Assembly (NCBI RefSeq): GCF_963583255.1
Contig: NC_084809.1
Location: 997,001 to 1,061,000, forward strand
DNA from: Pyrus communis
Lineage: Eukaryota; Streptophyta; Magnoliopsida; Rosales; Rosaceae
Length of the DNA stretch: 64,000 nt
Direction of reading: 5' to 3'
A model generated the notes under the pieces. That model was given only the letters and a program-made list of their open reading frames with translations, had not been told where the DNA came from and ran no database searches. Made by a program: the position numbers and the translations under genes. Shown piece by piece: positions 53,548 to 64,000 of the stretch; position 1 is the stretch's first letter; each line of letters begins with the position of its first letter.

Positions 53548-54819
53548 ACTACTAATACATGCGATGATGCGTAAACAATATTCAAATGATGCATGGCATA
53601 AAACATATAACCTTTTCTATTAATTTCTGGGAAATAATATGTATATAGGTATATACGGAAAAACAAAAGCCCACTCACTGGTAATTAGAAGGGTCGTGGC
53701 CCCCCTGCCTCGAGTGTGAACGCTCGTCCTCGGAAAACGAATCACCTATACGCGACAAAGTTACGAAAACATTAATTTAAAAGCACCTAAGCAACTTCTC
53801 GTAATAACTTCTCATACATTGCTCAAATTGGACAAATGAATATACCAACGTGATCTACACAACCTCAGGATCACGCCCAAATTTTTAGAAAATTTTTTGG
53901 ACCACGCACGCGCCCCCACGCGCCGGCCAAGGCACAGCCCTACGCGCCCCACGCGCGGCCACGTGCACTGCACACTGACGGTGTCAACATACGCCATCAG
54001 GAATATTCCGTCAACTAACGGAATATTCCGTTAGACTTAACCGGATTCCGTCCACTGCCGTTAGGAATATTTCGTTAGACTTAACGGAATATTCCCCTTT
54101 CTTCTCCGGCGAGCCTCCGGCGCCCGCGACGGCGCCGGAAAACTGGGTAAATTTCTAACTTTGTTTTCTCCTTCGTTTTTCAACCAAATTTCACGTTCTT
54201 TATACCAAAATGAAGCCTAGGACTAGTAGAATCACGTTAGACTAGTTTTAAGGCTTAAAAATTGCTAGATCATACCTGTCCACAACTTCAAAGTTCGGCC
54301 AACTTCGAACCTAGCCTTTCCAACGTCCAAATTCACCCAACGAACTACTCTGAGGCTCCTTGGGACCTCACAAGCACAACTACAAGCTTAGAATTTCCAA
54401 AAACACACTAGTTTAGGTTTGCATGAACAGTACAATAATCGGATCTCGTGATATCGACGTGAAAATGGTGTTTTCCTTACCTGAAAATGGCACCACTGGA
54501 CTCCTCTCAGCTCCACGAACACGATGGTGATCTTGGTTTCTCGATTGGTGAAGTATTGAGTAAGTTTGTGTGTATGTCCGTGTGTTTGCAGAAGGAAGAA
54601 GAAGAAGATGAGCTCGGGGAGGAAGAGAGAGAGAGAGAGAGAAGAGACAGAATGAGGGAATGAGGGAGGGAATCCCGGGGAAAGTGAGGGTGATGTGTGA
54701 GTGTGTGTGTGGTCCTACAACACCACACTACACAACACTTAACGTACACAAACAAATTAGGGTAAAATTGTAATTTCAATGTACGTTTTAAAAATCCCGG
54801 GACGGGATGTTACATTATG
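52496..54819. mobile_element. Solo LTR (2314 bp) nested in the tandem array
   Basis: The element spans 52501-54814, starting tgacacaccccgaccgag and ending cccgggacgggatgttaca. It is bounded by TG...CA and a perfect 5 bp target-site duplication ttatg (52496-52500 and 54815-54819). Removing it restores a contiguous repeat unit (caatgttatg joined to ggcctcactac). No gag-pol frames are present, so it is a solo LTR. The type fits a large plant LTR retrotransposon; the superfamily is not determinable here. Internal features: a repeated caccta(a)-gtgg hairpin motif (53071-53290), an (AT)n tract (53506-53545) and ggaatattccg palindromes (53995-54100). Confidence 0.88.
53506..53545. repeat. AT microsatellite inside the solo LTR
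   Basis: An (AT)n tract of about 38 bp. Confidence 0.85.
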
Positions 54820-55918
54820 GGCCTCACTACTGTATTCTTCGCCTATTTTTTTAGTTTTCGGCTTAAATATTGTACTAAATAGACATTTGTTGCTCAATAA
54901 ATTGTAAAACCGCTTCCAAATTCCTTATAAAATTTTCCCTAATGCTCGCGAAATTTTTTTCGCAAAAATGAAATATTTACATTTTTGACATAAAACGTGC
55001 ACCATTTAATGTTCACTTTCCTTAAAATATATATTTTTAGTGCAAAATCTATTATAATTTGTATTTAAACACTTTTAATCAACAATTTAACACTTGAATT
55101 TAAAGGTATTTTAACTTCTTCTTTTTTGTTAATTTTTCTTTTAACAAAATCTGAACTACATATTAATAGACCTTATTTGTTAACCAAAAGAGGGTGAAAG
55201 ATTATTTAACAAAACAAAATCTTGCTATTTTTTGTTTAAGCCCCACATACATGTGATTTTAACATCTCTAATTAAAAATAAATAAATAAAATATATATTT
55301 TAACATCTATATTTTTCACTTATTTTATTACTTTTGGGCTTAAATATTGTATTAAATATACGCTTGTTACTCAATAAATCGTAAACCCACTTCCAAATAT
55401 ATTATAAAGATTTCCTTAATGCTCATGGAAAATATTTCAAGAAAATAAAAAATTTGCATTTATTACAAAAAATCGTAGATGTTGGTTTTCAGTTGGTTTT
55501 AGAAATTCATACATAAATCACTGTTCAATCCTTTTATTTTCACATTCGCCTCACTGTGGAGTATTGACAATTAAGGTGAGAGTTTTCGTTGAGATTCTTG
55601 AGTGAAGAACCCCATTTGACAATGTTTTGGGCCTCACTACTATACTTTTCACTTATTTTTTTAGTTTTCGGCTTAAATATTATACTAAGTATACATTTAT
55701 TACTCAATAAACCGTAAAAATTGCTTTCGAATTCCTTAAAAAGTTTAACATAATGCTCAGGAAAAATATTTTGTAAAAATGAAAAACTTGCATTTATGTA
55801 AAAAAAACATAGGTGTTAGGTGCCCTTAACGCATGTAAAATGAGACGGACTTAGCTCACGCAGAACGAGGCGAACCATGACATGCAAAACAAGGTGAGCT
55901 GCGTGCACAAAAAACGGG

Positions 55919-56127
55919 CGAAATCCTTTTCTTGGGGATCCTAGGAAGCCTGCGATCGTGTCTGTTCATCGTACATCGTACGATCAGAAATTATTATAAA
56001 ATTTAAAATTTAAAAGTAAATATAAATAATAATTAATGATTTTTTATCACACAATGTATAATGAACAGAGATGATCACAAAATTTCTAAAACCTTCAGAA
56101 TAAGGATCCAGTAAAGATCCTTTTTCC
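55919..56127. mobile_element. MITE with imperfect terminal inverted repeats upstream of SERGT1
   Basis: Left end gaaatccttttcttggggat and right end aaggatccagtaaagatcct, with the inner pair gtgtctgttcatcgtac / atgaacagagatgatc, form an imperfect inverted repeat of about 60 bp around an AT-rich core. It is non-coding and ends about 270 bp upstream of the SERGT1 start codon. Confidence 0.55.
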
Positions 56128-56396
56128 ATTAAAAATACACACTACATCCAAGAAAGAAATAAAAAGTTGCTTTATGTCATAATCTTTCTCGAAAAATAAT
56201 ATTCCATTAATTCAATGATTATTAAAATCCATATCGTACCAAACCCCAGTTACGTCGTGTCACTGGAGTGAGTGCATAAACAACACCAAAAAGCTCCGAT
56301 TTTGACTTTAGACTGCATGATCTATCCGTCAGCGCCATGAAAATTTAGATCTCTGACCCCATACCCAATTGAAATCCGAGCTCCAATTGAGCTGCA

Positions 56397-59300
56397 ATGG
56401 CCGGATTCTTGGTTCTGGCGGCGGCGGCGGTGGTTGTGGGTCTGTGCATCAATGGCGGTTGGGTGGCGGAGGCGGGTCGGGAGGCTCCGGGAAGGACAGC
56501 GAGGAGGGTCCACACGCTGTTCTCGGTGGAGTGCCAGAACTACTTCGACTGGCAGACTGTCGGGTTGATGCACAGCTACCGGAAGGCCCTGCAACCCGGC
56601 CCGATTACCCGACTCCTCAGCTGCACCGACGACGAGAAGAAGAAGTACAAGGGGATGCATCTGGCTCCCACTTTTGAGGTGCCTTCGATGAGCAGGCACC
56701 CAAAAACTGGCGACTGGTAAGTTCTCAGCTTATTTATAATTGATTCTCTTCTAGTTCGTATTAAAGTTTGGATTTTGAATTCTGGGTTGGATTTAATTGT
56801 TTATTTACTTTGATGGGTTTGGTTTAAATTGAAGGACCAGAAAATATTGATTAAATTTTAATTAAGTTGCTAATTTTGCAGGTACCCTGCCATTAACAAA
56901 CCAGCTGGAGTTGTGCACTGGCTTAAGCACAGTAAAGAGGCTGAGAAAGTTGATTGGGTTGTGATTCTGGATGCTGACATGATTATCCGCGGCCCGATTG
57001 TTCCTTGGGAACTTGGTGCTGAGAAAGGCAAGCCTGTTGCAGCATATTATGGGTATCACTATTGCACTTTTTTCCCCTTCATGTAAATGATACTAAATTT
57101 TAGCTGAAACCAGATTGTATCATACAAGAGCATTGTGAATGCCATATGAATTCCTTATGATCGTTCGTACCTTTAGTACAAGTATGTAGGCAAGCTATGT
57201 TAGTTTTGAGTAAGAGGCTAGTTAAGTAGAGTTGCAGTTTGTACCTGACACCATTCGGTGGTCGAAGTGATAGATATTCTTTGTTATTGGTCAATCACTC
57301 ACATGAGAAGAGCAAGATGTTGTCAACTTCAAAAAATGCAGAGATTTCTTATTTGGCATTTGAATATTAACTTTATGAAACTTTTATATTGATGAGTATA
57401 TGAACAGTAAATACATATTGCAATTGTAGGGACTCTGGCCATCAACATATATTCATATAACGAATTTCTCCTTCAGGTACTTGGTTGGGTGCGATAATCT
57501 TCTCGCTCAATTGCACACTAAGCACCCTGAACTCTGTGATAAAGTTGGTGGGCTTTTGGCCATGCATATAGATGATCTTCGGGCATTGGCACCCGTGTGG
57601 CTTTCGAAAACAGAAGAAGTGCGGGAAGACAGAGCTCACTGGACAACTAATATAACTGGTGACATCTATGGGAAAGGATGGATCAGTGAGATGTATGGCT
57701 ATTCTTTTGGTGCAGCAGAGGTAAGTTTCTTTTTTTTTTCTCTCCCTTAATATATTATTTCCTTGAACAAAATATAAATGTTGGATGTCTTACAGATTTC
57801 CAATCTTTAAATTTGAGTGTCGCTCAGTGCTTGTTTGTTTTCTTGTTAATCCGTACTGGTTACCTTATTTTCCTTTTCAGGTTGGTCTCCAGCACAAAAT
57901 AAATGACAACTTGATGATCTACCCAGGCTATACTCCAGCAGACGGTGTTGAGCCTATTCTTCTTCACTATGGCTTGCCATTTAGCGTAGGGAATTGGTCT
58001 TTTAGTAAATTAGATCACCATGAGGACGGTATTGTTTATGATTGTGGCCGACTCTTTCCTGAACCTCCTTATCCAAAAGAGGTATGTGATAACTTTACTT
58101 TTGTTGTGGTAAATACTTGTACATTTATTTTATGGTGTATGTTTGCATAAATTATCCCACTGCTAAATGCAATTGACTAGGCACCTTTTAGATAGGGCAT
58201 ACTTGGAAAGACTTAAAGGAATGCTCATTTAGGTTTTGTTATGAACCTGTATATAAATAATTTTTTTATTTTCAAAACGTCAAAATTCTGTACATGGAAG
58301 ATCATGTTCAAGATCTTTGTAGTTGATTATGGGAAATTTGTTCCTTCTTTATCCAGGTAAAAATGATGGAACTTGATCAATATAAAAGGCGGGCTCTTAT
58401 GTTGAATTTAGAGTGCATTAACACTTTAAATGAGGGTCTTTTACTACAACATGCAGCAGATGGTTGCCCAAAGCCAAAGTGGACCAAATACACGAGCTTT
58501 CTGAAAAGCAAAACTTTTGCTGAACTGACTCGGCCAAAAAAGCTGACTCCTGCTACTTTACGATTTGAGGAGCCTGTACATGTAGTACAGGCAGTGCAGC
58601 AGGAGGTTGACGATGCACCCGGAAAACCATATCCAAAAATCCACACCCTTTTTTCCACAGAATGCACCCCTTACTTTGATTGGCAGACTGTAGGACTTGT
58701 CCACAGTTTTCACCTGAGTGGCCAGCCCGGAAATATCACACGATTACTCAGCTGTGCGGATGAAGACTTGAAGCAATATGCTGGGCATGATCTAGCTCCC
58801 ACCCATTATGTCCCTTCCATGAGCCGACATCCATTAACGGGTGATTGGTAAAAAAATTTCTTCCAAGGGTCTTCTTTCCTTCTTATAGATTGTTCTTGGT
58901 GGTGGTTTAATGTTAATTTCAGCATTGACAACCTATCTCCCAATCTTTAAGAGAAGCAAAACTCATCCTTTTGTTCTATCTACCAGGTATCCAGCAATTA
59001 ACAAACCAGCTGCAGTCCTTCATTGGCTCAATCATGCAAATACGGATGCAGAGTACATAGTGATTCTTGATGCTGATATGATCTTGAGAGGTCCAATTAC
59101 ACCATGGGAATTCAAAGCAGCACGTGGCCGACCAGTTTCAACTCCCTATGAGTAAGCAATCTGATTTTTTAATTTTTATTATTATTATTATTCTATGGTT
59201 GGTATATCAGGACCCAAAATTTTATTAGGGGTCCATATTTCTAGTTTCTAGTTGTATAATCCATACGAGGACTAATTTTTCCTAATCTGTATATGGTAGC

Positions 59301-60342
59301 TATCTTATCGGTTGTGACAATGAGCTTGCGAAACTCCATACTCGCCATCCTGAAGCCTGTGACAAGGTTGGGGGTGTTATCATCATGCATATAGATGATC
59401 TTAGAAAGTTTGCTCTACTGTGGTTGCATAAAACCGAGGAAGTCCGGGCAGACACAGCTCATTATGCCACAAATATCACTGGTGATATATATGCATCTGG
59501 TTGGATAAGTGAGATGTATGGTTACTCATTCGGGGCAGCAGAGGTAAATTGTTCTGCTGTGTAAAAAAGCGCTTCAGTACTTACCCTGAGCATCATCACC
59601 ATTATTTAAGAAGTGTTTCAGGCTATTATGTGATAATGATTCTATTCCCCTCTGTTTTTCCATGTAGTTGAAACTACGGCATCAAATAAGCAGCGAGATA
59701 CTGATATACCCAGGGTATGCTCCTGAACCAGGCATCAAATACAGAGTATTCCACTACGGTTTGGAATTCAAGGTTGGAAACTGGAGCTTTGATAAAGCAA
59801 GCTGGAGGAATGTTGATGTGGTCAACAAGTGCTGGGCCCAGTTTCCAGACCCGCCCAACCCTTCAACGCTCGACCAGACAGACAAGAACAAACTGCAGAC
59901 AGATCTACTTAGCCTAGAATGCATTAAGACACTTAAGGAAGCATTACACCTGCATCACAAGAGAAGGAACTGTCCCGATCCCGGTTCATTGTCCAACTCA
60001 AACTCACAAGCAGCGGAGGAAGTTGTAGTATCAAGGAAACTTGGTAAGTTGGATGGAAGTTCTGGTCTAGGAAGCAACCATGTCCAAACGAATCATTCCG
60101 AGGAGATTTCGGAACCTACATTGACAGATGGGATGTTTAGTTCTGTGAGGTTCTGGGTTGTTGCCCTGTGGGCATTCTGTGGTTTGGGCTTCTTGACGGT
60201 CGCGTCGCTGCTGTTTTCAGGTCGTAAAGGGAAAGGTAAAAGAGGTAAAAGTCATAGAATTAAGAGAAGAAATTCTGGTACAGGATTTATGGATGTTAGC
60301 AGCCGTGATAGGCATTTACGTGGAGGTGAAGTGCCTTCATAA
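56397..60342 (+). CDS. SERGT1: Peptidyl-serine alpha-galactosyltransferase
   Basis: Transfers a single galactose to serine in Ser-Hyp4 motifs of extensins and related cell-wall proteins, in the secretory pathway. Eight exons: 56397-56716, 56882-57052, 57477-57720, 57881-58081, 58357-58847, 58987-59151, 59300-59543 and 59668-60342. They encode 836 residues, near the Arabidopsis length of about 800. A signal peptide covers residues 1-26. Two homologous domains follow. The first starts at VHTLFSVEC (residue 38) and the second at IHTLFSTEC (residue 407). Each has FDWQTVG, VPSMSRHP, a DADMI(I/L)RGP metal-binding motif and NITGDIY. One transmembrane helix near residues 774-796 anchors the C-terminus, with a Lys/Arg-rich tail after it. 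The exon spanning the junction (58357-58847) shows it is one gene, not a tandem pair. Confidence 0.95.
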
Positions 60343-61686
60343 CATTCTCTTGCGAGGTAAATTCAGAAACTCCATCAAAAGTGGAGACCGAGTTTGATTT
60401 GCCATGAGTGATAACAGTGACCAAACTCATCCATACGACATTACATTTACGCTATCCCACTACATATTTTACAGTTTAGGGTTGTCATAAGAGGAAGATG
60501 AGAGGCTATGTAGTAATTTTGACTTTGATATCACTTTGTATTTTACTCGTATTCTTTTCCATATCAAATCGTATACGTGCTTACAGTGTTGTTGCATAAT
60601 ATGCTTTTCTTTCACGCAGAAGTTTTGTCTTCTTTGCGTATTTAAATTTTACAAATGTTGAAAGGGATTCCAAGTTCGAAAACTATTTGTAACATGCTTA
60701 TGCCATTCAAATTTGCCACTAGCATTTTTGTTGGGCCCAACCTTACATCTTTAGCTTGAAGCATCTCACAATTGACCAAAACGCTTCTTACCATCCTAAC
60801 TTGTTATGTTGTAAGATTGTTAATATTCTTGCAAGAGCGTTTCCCACAACCATATTGTTTTATTTATTTATAAAGAGATCGATGAAGATAACATGATAAA
60901 TAATTTGTTAGACGGTAGAATCTCTCATAGTTGGTCATAGCTTCGAAAAAGCCCGTCTCCTCAGCCCAACTAAGCCGAACTTAATTGCGTGAGTCAACAT
61001 CCTAATCTAAATACGATTGTGATTTGTTTTTGTTCTTAGATGATTTCCCACTGTAAATAGATTAGGAGTTATTATGGGATTTAATTTTCCTTGCACTACA
61101 AGGATTGTATCTAAGGTTTTGCCATTATAAATACTGAAAATATGACTTTAGCCCATGAAACTTAAGTTTCTTTAAATAAAATCCGACATAATCTTTTTAT
61201 CTGACTAAAACCTAACGACTAGGCTCTACATAAGCAAATTCATTAATTTTGTTTGCCTTTACACATTTTGTATTTTTCAGATGCCTAAAATACCCCTAAT
61301 TACAATTTTGATGTATACATTTAATTCTATGCAGATTTGAAGGGAGAGATTAATGAAAAAAAATGTATTAATGTTTAAAATCATTTCATTAATATATCAA
61401 AACAAATTGTATGTTAAGGCAAAAAAGAACCAATAATGTTATACTTTCCTTAAGATTTCGTAATTGTTTTTCAAATTTGCATAAAATTAGACAATTTTAA
61501 TTTAATCTTGTCATTTTCTTACCAAATGAAAACCTGAAAGAGCACTATAAAATAATTTACCTATATTTAAAAAAAAATACTTATAAAATAAAAAATGTTA
61601 TTTGTTTCAAAATAAATTTATCTATATTTGATATAATAATATAGGTAAATTATTGCACACATATATATTAGTAGTAAAATGTGCCC

Positions 61687-61874
61687 TGTCACATCCTAGC
61701 CTGGACCCCTACCACATCCCGGGCTCGACTCCACCGTGGCATGATATTGTCTGTTTTGGGCCCCGACCACGCCCTAAGCTAGTGAACTCCTAAAAGGTCT
61801 CGTGTTAGGTAAAGATGAGAATATACATATAAGGCTTACATGATCCACTTCCCTGAACGATGTGGGATGTTACA
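61687..61874 (-). mobile_element. Cassandra-type TRIM LTR lacking its 5S rRNA segment
   Basis: Bounded by tgtcacatcc and gatgtgggatgttaca (TG...CA). Internal blocks gctcgactccaccgtggcat, ttgggccccgaccacgccct, aaaaggtctcgtgttaggta and aatatacatataagg follow the order I recall for rosaceous Cassandra LTRs. The 5S rRNA-derived stretch that should lie between the cgaccacgccct block and the gtgaactcc block is absent, leaving 188 bp. Flanks show no 5 bp duplication. Sense is minus if recalled correctly. Confidence 0.6.
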
Positions 61875-62207
61875 GTCTAAGCGAAATATTAATCATACAA
61901 AAATTTATCAAATTAGAGTTGCCTAAACAAAATGAAGGGTGGTTGTTAATTCTTCCAAAGATTGATGATAATGGGTGAGGAAAATAACTCTTTTAAGTAT
62001 TTCTACTAAACCCTATTCCATGATCATGACACTTTGCCTCACGCAGTTGGCAAGCGTCAAACGAATAGCCTCCAAAGGTCATACCGTCCACGTGGTCCAG
62101 AAGGGCAAATAGTTGAGCTCTCAAGCTTGAAATTTTGTAACAACATGAAAATTTTGTGCTCCTCCGAGATATAAATTTAAAACTAGAATTTTTTACCAAT
62201 AATTTTT

Positions 62208-62350
62208 AGAGAGTTTTAATAAAACATTTCCCGTATTGTTCACTTTTAACTAAAAACCACATTTTTATCATTTTTTGGTACTATTTATTACTTATTTATT
62301 TGTCATTTTCATTAAAACTAAATACTTTTTGAACTTTTTATTAGTTTTCT
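62208..62350. mobile_element. Dispersed short MITE, family A (copy 4)
   Basis: Reads gagagttttaataaaacatt, cgtattgttcacttttaac, aaaaaccacatttttat and ggtactatttattac, ending with actttttattagtttt. Same orientation as the copy at 26237-26378. Confidence 0.65.
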
Positions 62351-63043
62351 TTAATTTTTAATCATTGTATGATGAAGAATCTAACTGCGGACAAAAATCC
62401 TCAAAGCATACCAATAGTCTAATACTATCTAGAGTTCAGCATAGACTCGATTCGGAGGGAGGGGGACTTAAAATTCAAATTAGCAAAAAAATTAAAACGT
62501 CGGAGGAAAACCGTTGGATTGAACACGAGGGTCCTACAAACAAGAAAAACTGAAAAGGATTTCAATTTATAAAAAGATTGGCTAATGTTAGAGAGATCAA
62601 ATTTTGAGATAAAATTTTGAAAATTAAAGAACTGGAAGTTGATAATTGATTTATTACTTAAACGTTGATAAACTTGCACATTCCTATTGATGACATATCA
62701 TTTAGTTGTAAATTTAACTTTTAAATTTAGTCGCTATAACATTAATTTTTTGAGCGCGAAACGTCGGACGTCCACTTGTCACTCTGGCTGTGGCATCAAT
62801 AATCCGAAGTCTCATCTCAATCTCTAATTCTCCCTGCGGCCCTGCAGGGGTCCCTCCCAACTTTTCCACGACACTTTTCATTTCAAATTTCAAATTTCGA
62901 AATCGACGACCACGACGACGACCACCCTCACGATTTATGTGAATCGTAAATCCGACGTTTGATTAAACAAACAGAAGGGTTTGGTTTTTTTGCCTCAAAG
63001 TTTGGATCTTTGGGACGACAACATCGAATTCGTACCAGAAATC

Positions 63044-64000
63044 ATGGGAGAATCGACGTGTCTGATGCAGCCGTTCTCCTATGCTTCCGGCATCCCCGAC
63101 GACGCATACGAGGTCAGTTCTTCGGTTTTTGTCTCTATTTTTTTGTGATTTTTAAGGTTGAAATTCCATGTGCAGAGCACTTTTTACTTGCTGGGTAGTT
63201 TTTGGAATTCGGTTTTTGAGAATTGCTTATGAAAAGGCTGGGAACTTTGAATTGTCGCAGGGGAACCCGATTCATGCTCTCGGGCAGTCAGTGTCGTTCG
63301 GGAGGTTCGTGTCGGAGTCCGTAGCTTGGGATAAATGGTCGACAATCTCGCACAACCGCCATGTGGAGGAGGCCGAGAGGTACTCCCGCCCCGGTTCAGT
63401 TGCGCAGAAAAAGGCTTTCTTTGAAGCACATTACAAGAAAATTGCTGCTCAAAGAGCCGCTGCGGTGCTTGAACAAGCCAATGCCAATGCCAATGCTAAT
63501 GCTGCTGCTGCATTGGAAAATGCCCCCGAAACCAAATGTGAAAGTCGGGATCTTAAGACGAGGATTTCAACCTCTGAAGTGTTCGTCGATAAGCAAAGGG
63601 AAGAGAAAGAGGGAGGGGAGGTCTACGAGCCAAATCGAGAAGAAGAATGCATTGGTAAATATACCAATGACTATAATGCAAACACTGAAATGGAAAATTT
63701 TGGAAGCAGCAAGGTGCACCCTGTAGATCATGAAGACCAAGTTTTGGTGGTGAATTCCGCTGAGGTAGAACTTTGGAGCCAAAGTGCTGATAACAAGAAG
63801 GAGGTAAACGAAATGGATCTCACCGGCACTCCCCAGATCGAAATGCCTCTGTTGAAGGTATAAATCTTGATTTACAGCCGATAATTTTCACACTCATTGA
63901 CTTATGAAGGTTGCTGACAACCTGCATTAATTGTTGCTTCAGCAAAGTTACAGCTCAAATCAAGAAGCTTCGACACCAGTGAAAACGAAAAAAACCAGAC
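63044..64000 (+). CDS. TPX2-family / WVD2-like microtubule-associated protein (5' part)
   Basis: Exons 63044-63112 and 63261-63857 are in frame, and a third begins at 63943 and runs past the window end. The first 222 residues start MGESTCLMQPFSYASGIP and contain VSFGRFVSESVAWDKWS and the conserved HNRHVEEAERYSRPGSVAQKK segment, with KAFFEAHYKKIAAQRAAA following. These are typical N-terminal features of a plant TPX2-domain subgroup (At3g01710-like by recall). The KLEEK-type TPX2 microtubule-binding domain itself would lie beyond the window. A hexamer repeat in exon 2 encodes a short Ala/Asn run (63476-63513). Its neighbour SERGT1 is adjacent in Arabidopsis too, as I recall. The acidic middle part is probably disordered. 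Confidence 0.88.

Larger units (their letters stand above)
51818..55815. repeat. ~330 bp tandem repeat array, five copies, interrupted
   Basis: Units start at an aaccccatttgacaatgtttt-like motif, then gggcctcactac, agttttcggcttaaat, ctcaataaatcgtaaaac and gttttccttaatgctc. Copies begin at 51818, 52142 and 52479. The third is split by a solo LTR and resumes at 54820-55010. A fourth, lacking its first ~35 bp, covers about 55295-55607, and a fifth (55608-55815) is truncated. Spacing between complete starts is 324 and 337 bp. A stretch at 55010-55295 does not align. The first copy starts only ~215 bp upstream of the C2H2 gene start codon. Confidence 0.85.
60343..63043. other. Spacer between SERGT1 and the TPX2-family gene
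   Basis: The SERGT1 3' UTR probably extends to about 60620. The rest is AT-rich with a Cassandra-like LTR remnant (61687-61874) and a family A MITE (62208-62350). No gene is supportable. The TPX2 gene leader begins near 62800. Confidence 0.6.

Noticed and set aside
53466..53997. ORFs inside the solo LTR
   Set aside because: One is translation of the AT microsatellite, another of a GC-rich LTR stretch; neither resembles gag or pol.
56397..60342. Two tandem galactosyltransferase genes instead of one
   Set aside because: The exon 58357-58847 joins the end of the first domain to the start of the second without stop or new signal peptide.

Overview
This is a eudicot nuclear genome window: intron-rich genes with GT-AG junctions, AT-rich spacers, and many short transposons. 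Several repeats match families I recall as common in the apple and pear group of the Rosaceae (a dispersed ~150 bp MITE present here in four copies, an Au-like SINE, Cassandra TRIM LTR remnants). I therefore suggest a Rosaceae genome, most likely Malus or Pyrus. That assignment rests on recall, not a search. I see no prokaryotic operons, CRISPR arrays, tRNA or rRNA genes.

Layout. 1-2050: 5' part of a cytosolic glucose-6-phosphate dehydrogenase gene (-), cut by the window start. 3878-4700: a hAT-like element. 5297-7484: PUX1 (-). 9903-14844: augmin subunit AUG6 (+). 15999-16493: a MULE-type MITE. 17712-19908: PP2A B' (B56) subunit (+). 20442-20850: a 51 bp tandem array split by a MITE. 22631-25221: CXE11/16-like carboxylesterase (+). 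26906-33301: PGAP1-like GPI inositol-deacylase (+). 34422-36161: RING-finger gene (-). 36916-38786: GT92 (DUF23) glycosyltransferase (-). 39-44 kb: gene-poor spacer with repeat fragments. 44147-45267: R2R3-MYB, MYB40-like (+). 46457-46629: SINE. 47789-48882: DUF971 gene (+). 49526-51601: membrane-anchored C2H2 zinc-finger gene (-). 51818-55815: a ~330 bp tandem array holding a 2.3 kb solo LTR. 56397-60342: peptidyl-serine galactosyltransferase SERGT1 (+). 63044 onward: TPX2-family gene (+), cut by the window end.

All spliced models with both ends in the window were assembled by hand and their exon sums are multiples of three (PUX1 251 aa, AUG6 724, B' 518, CXE 477, PGAP1 1112, RING 390, GT92 590, MYB 284, DUF971 136, C2H2 271, SERGT1 836).

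How the genes relate. They are independently transcribed housekeeping and regulatory genes, not a pathway cluster. The strongest higher-order signal is ancestral microsynteny: G6PD5, PUX1, CXE11, PGAP1, the GT92/RING pair and DUF971 are, as I recall, neighbours on Arabidopsis chromosome 3 (At3g27300-At3g27340). CXE16 and MYB40 lie close together on chromosome 5, and SERGT1 and a TPX2-family gene are adjacent at At3g01720/At3g01710. I found no convincing previously undescribed system. The most novel-looking items are the nested LTR/tandem-array structure, the membrane-anchored zinc-finger gene of unknown function, and the disrupted coding-like remnant around 3.8-5.2 kb.
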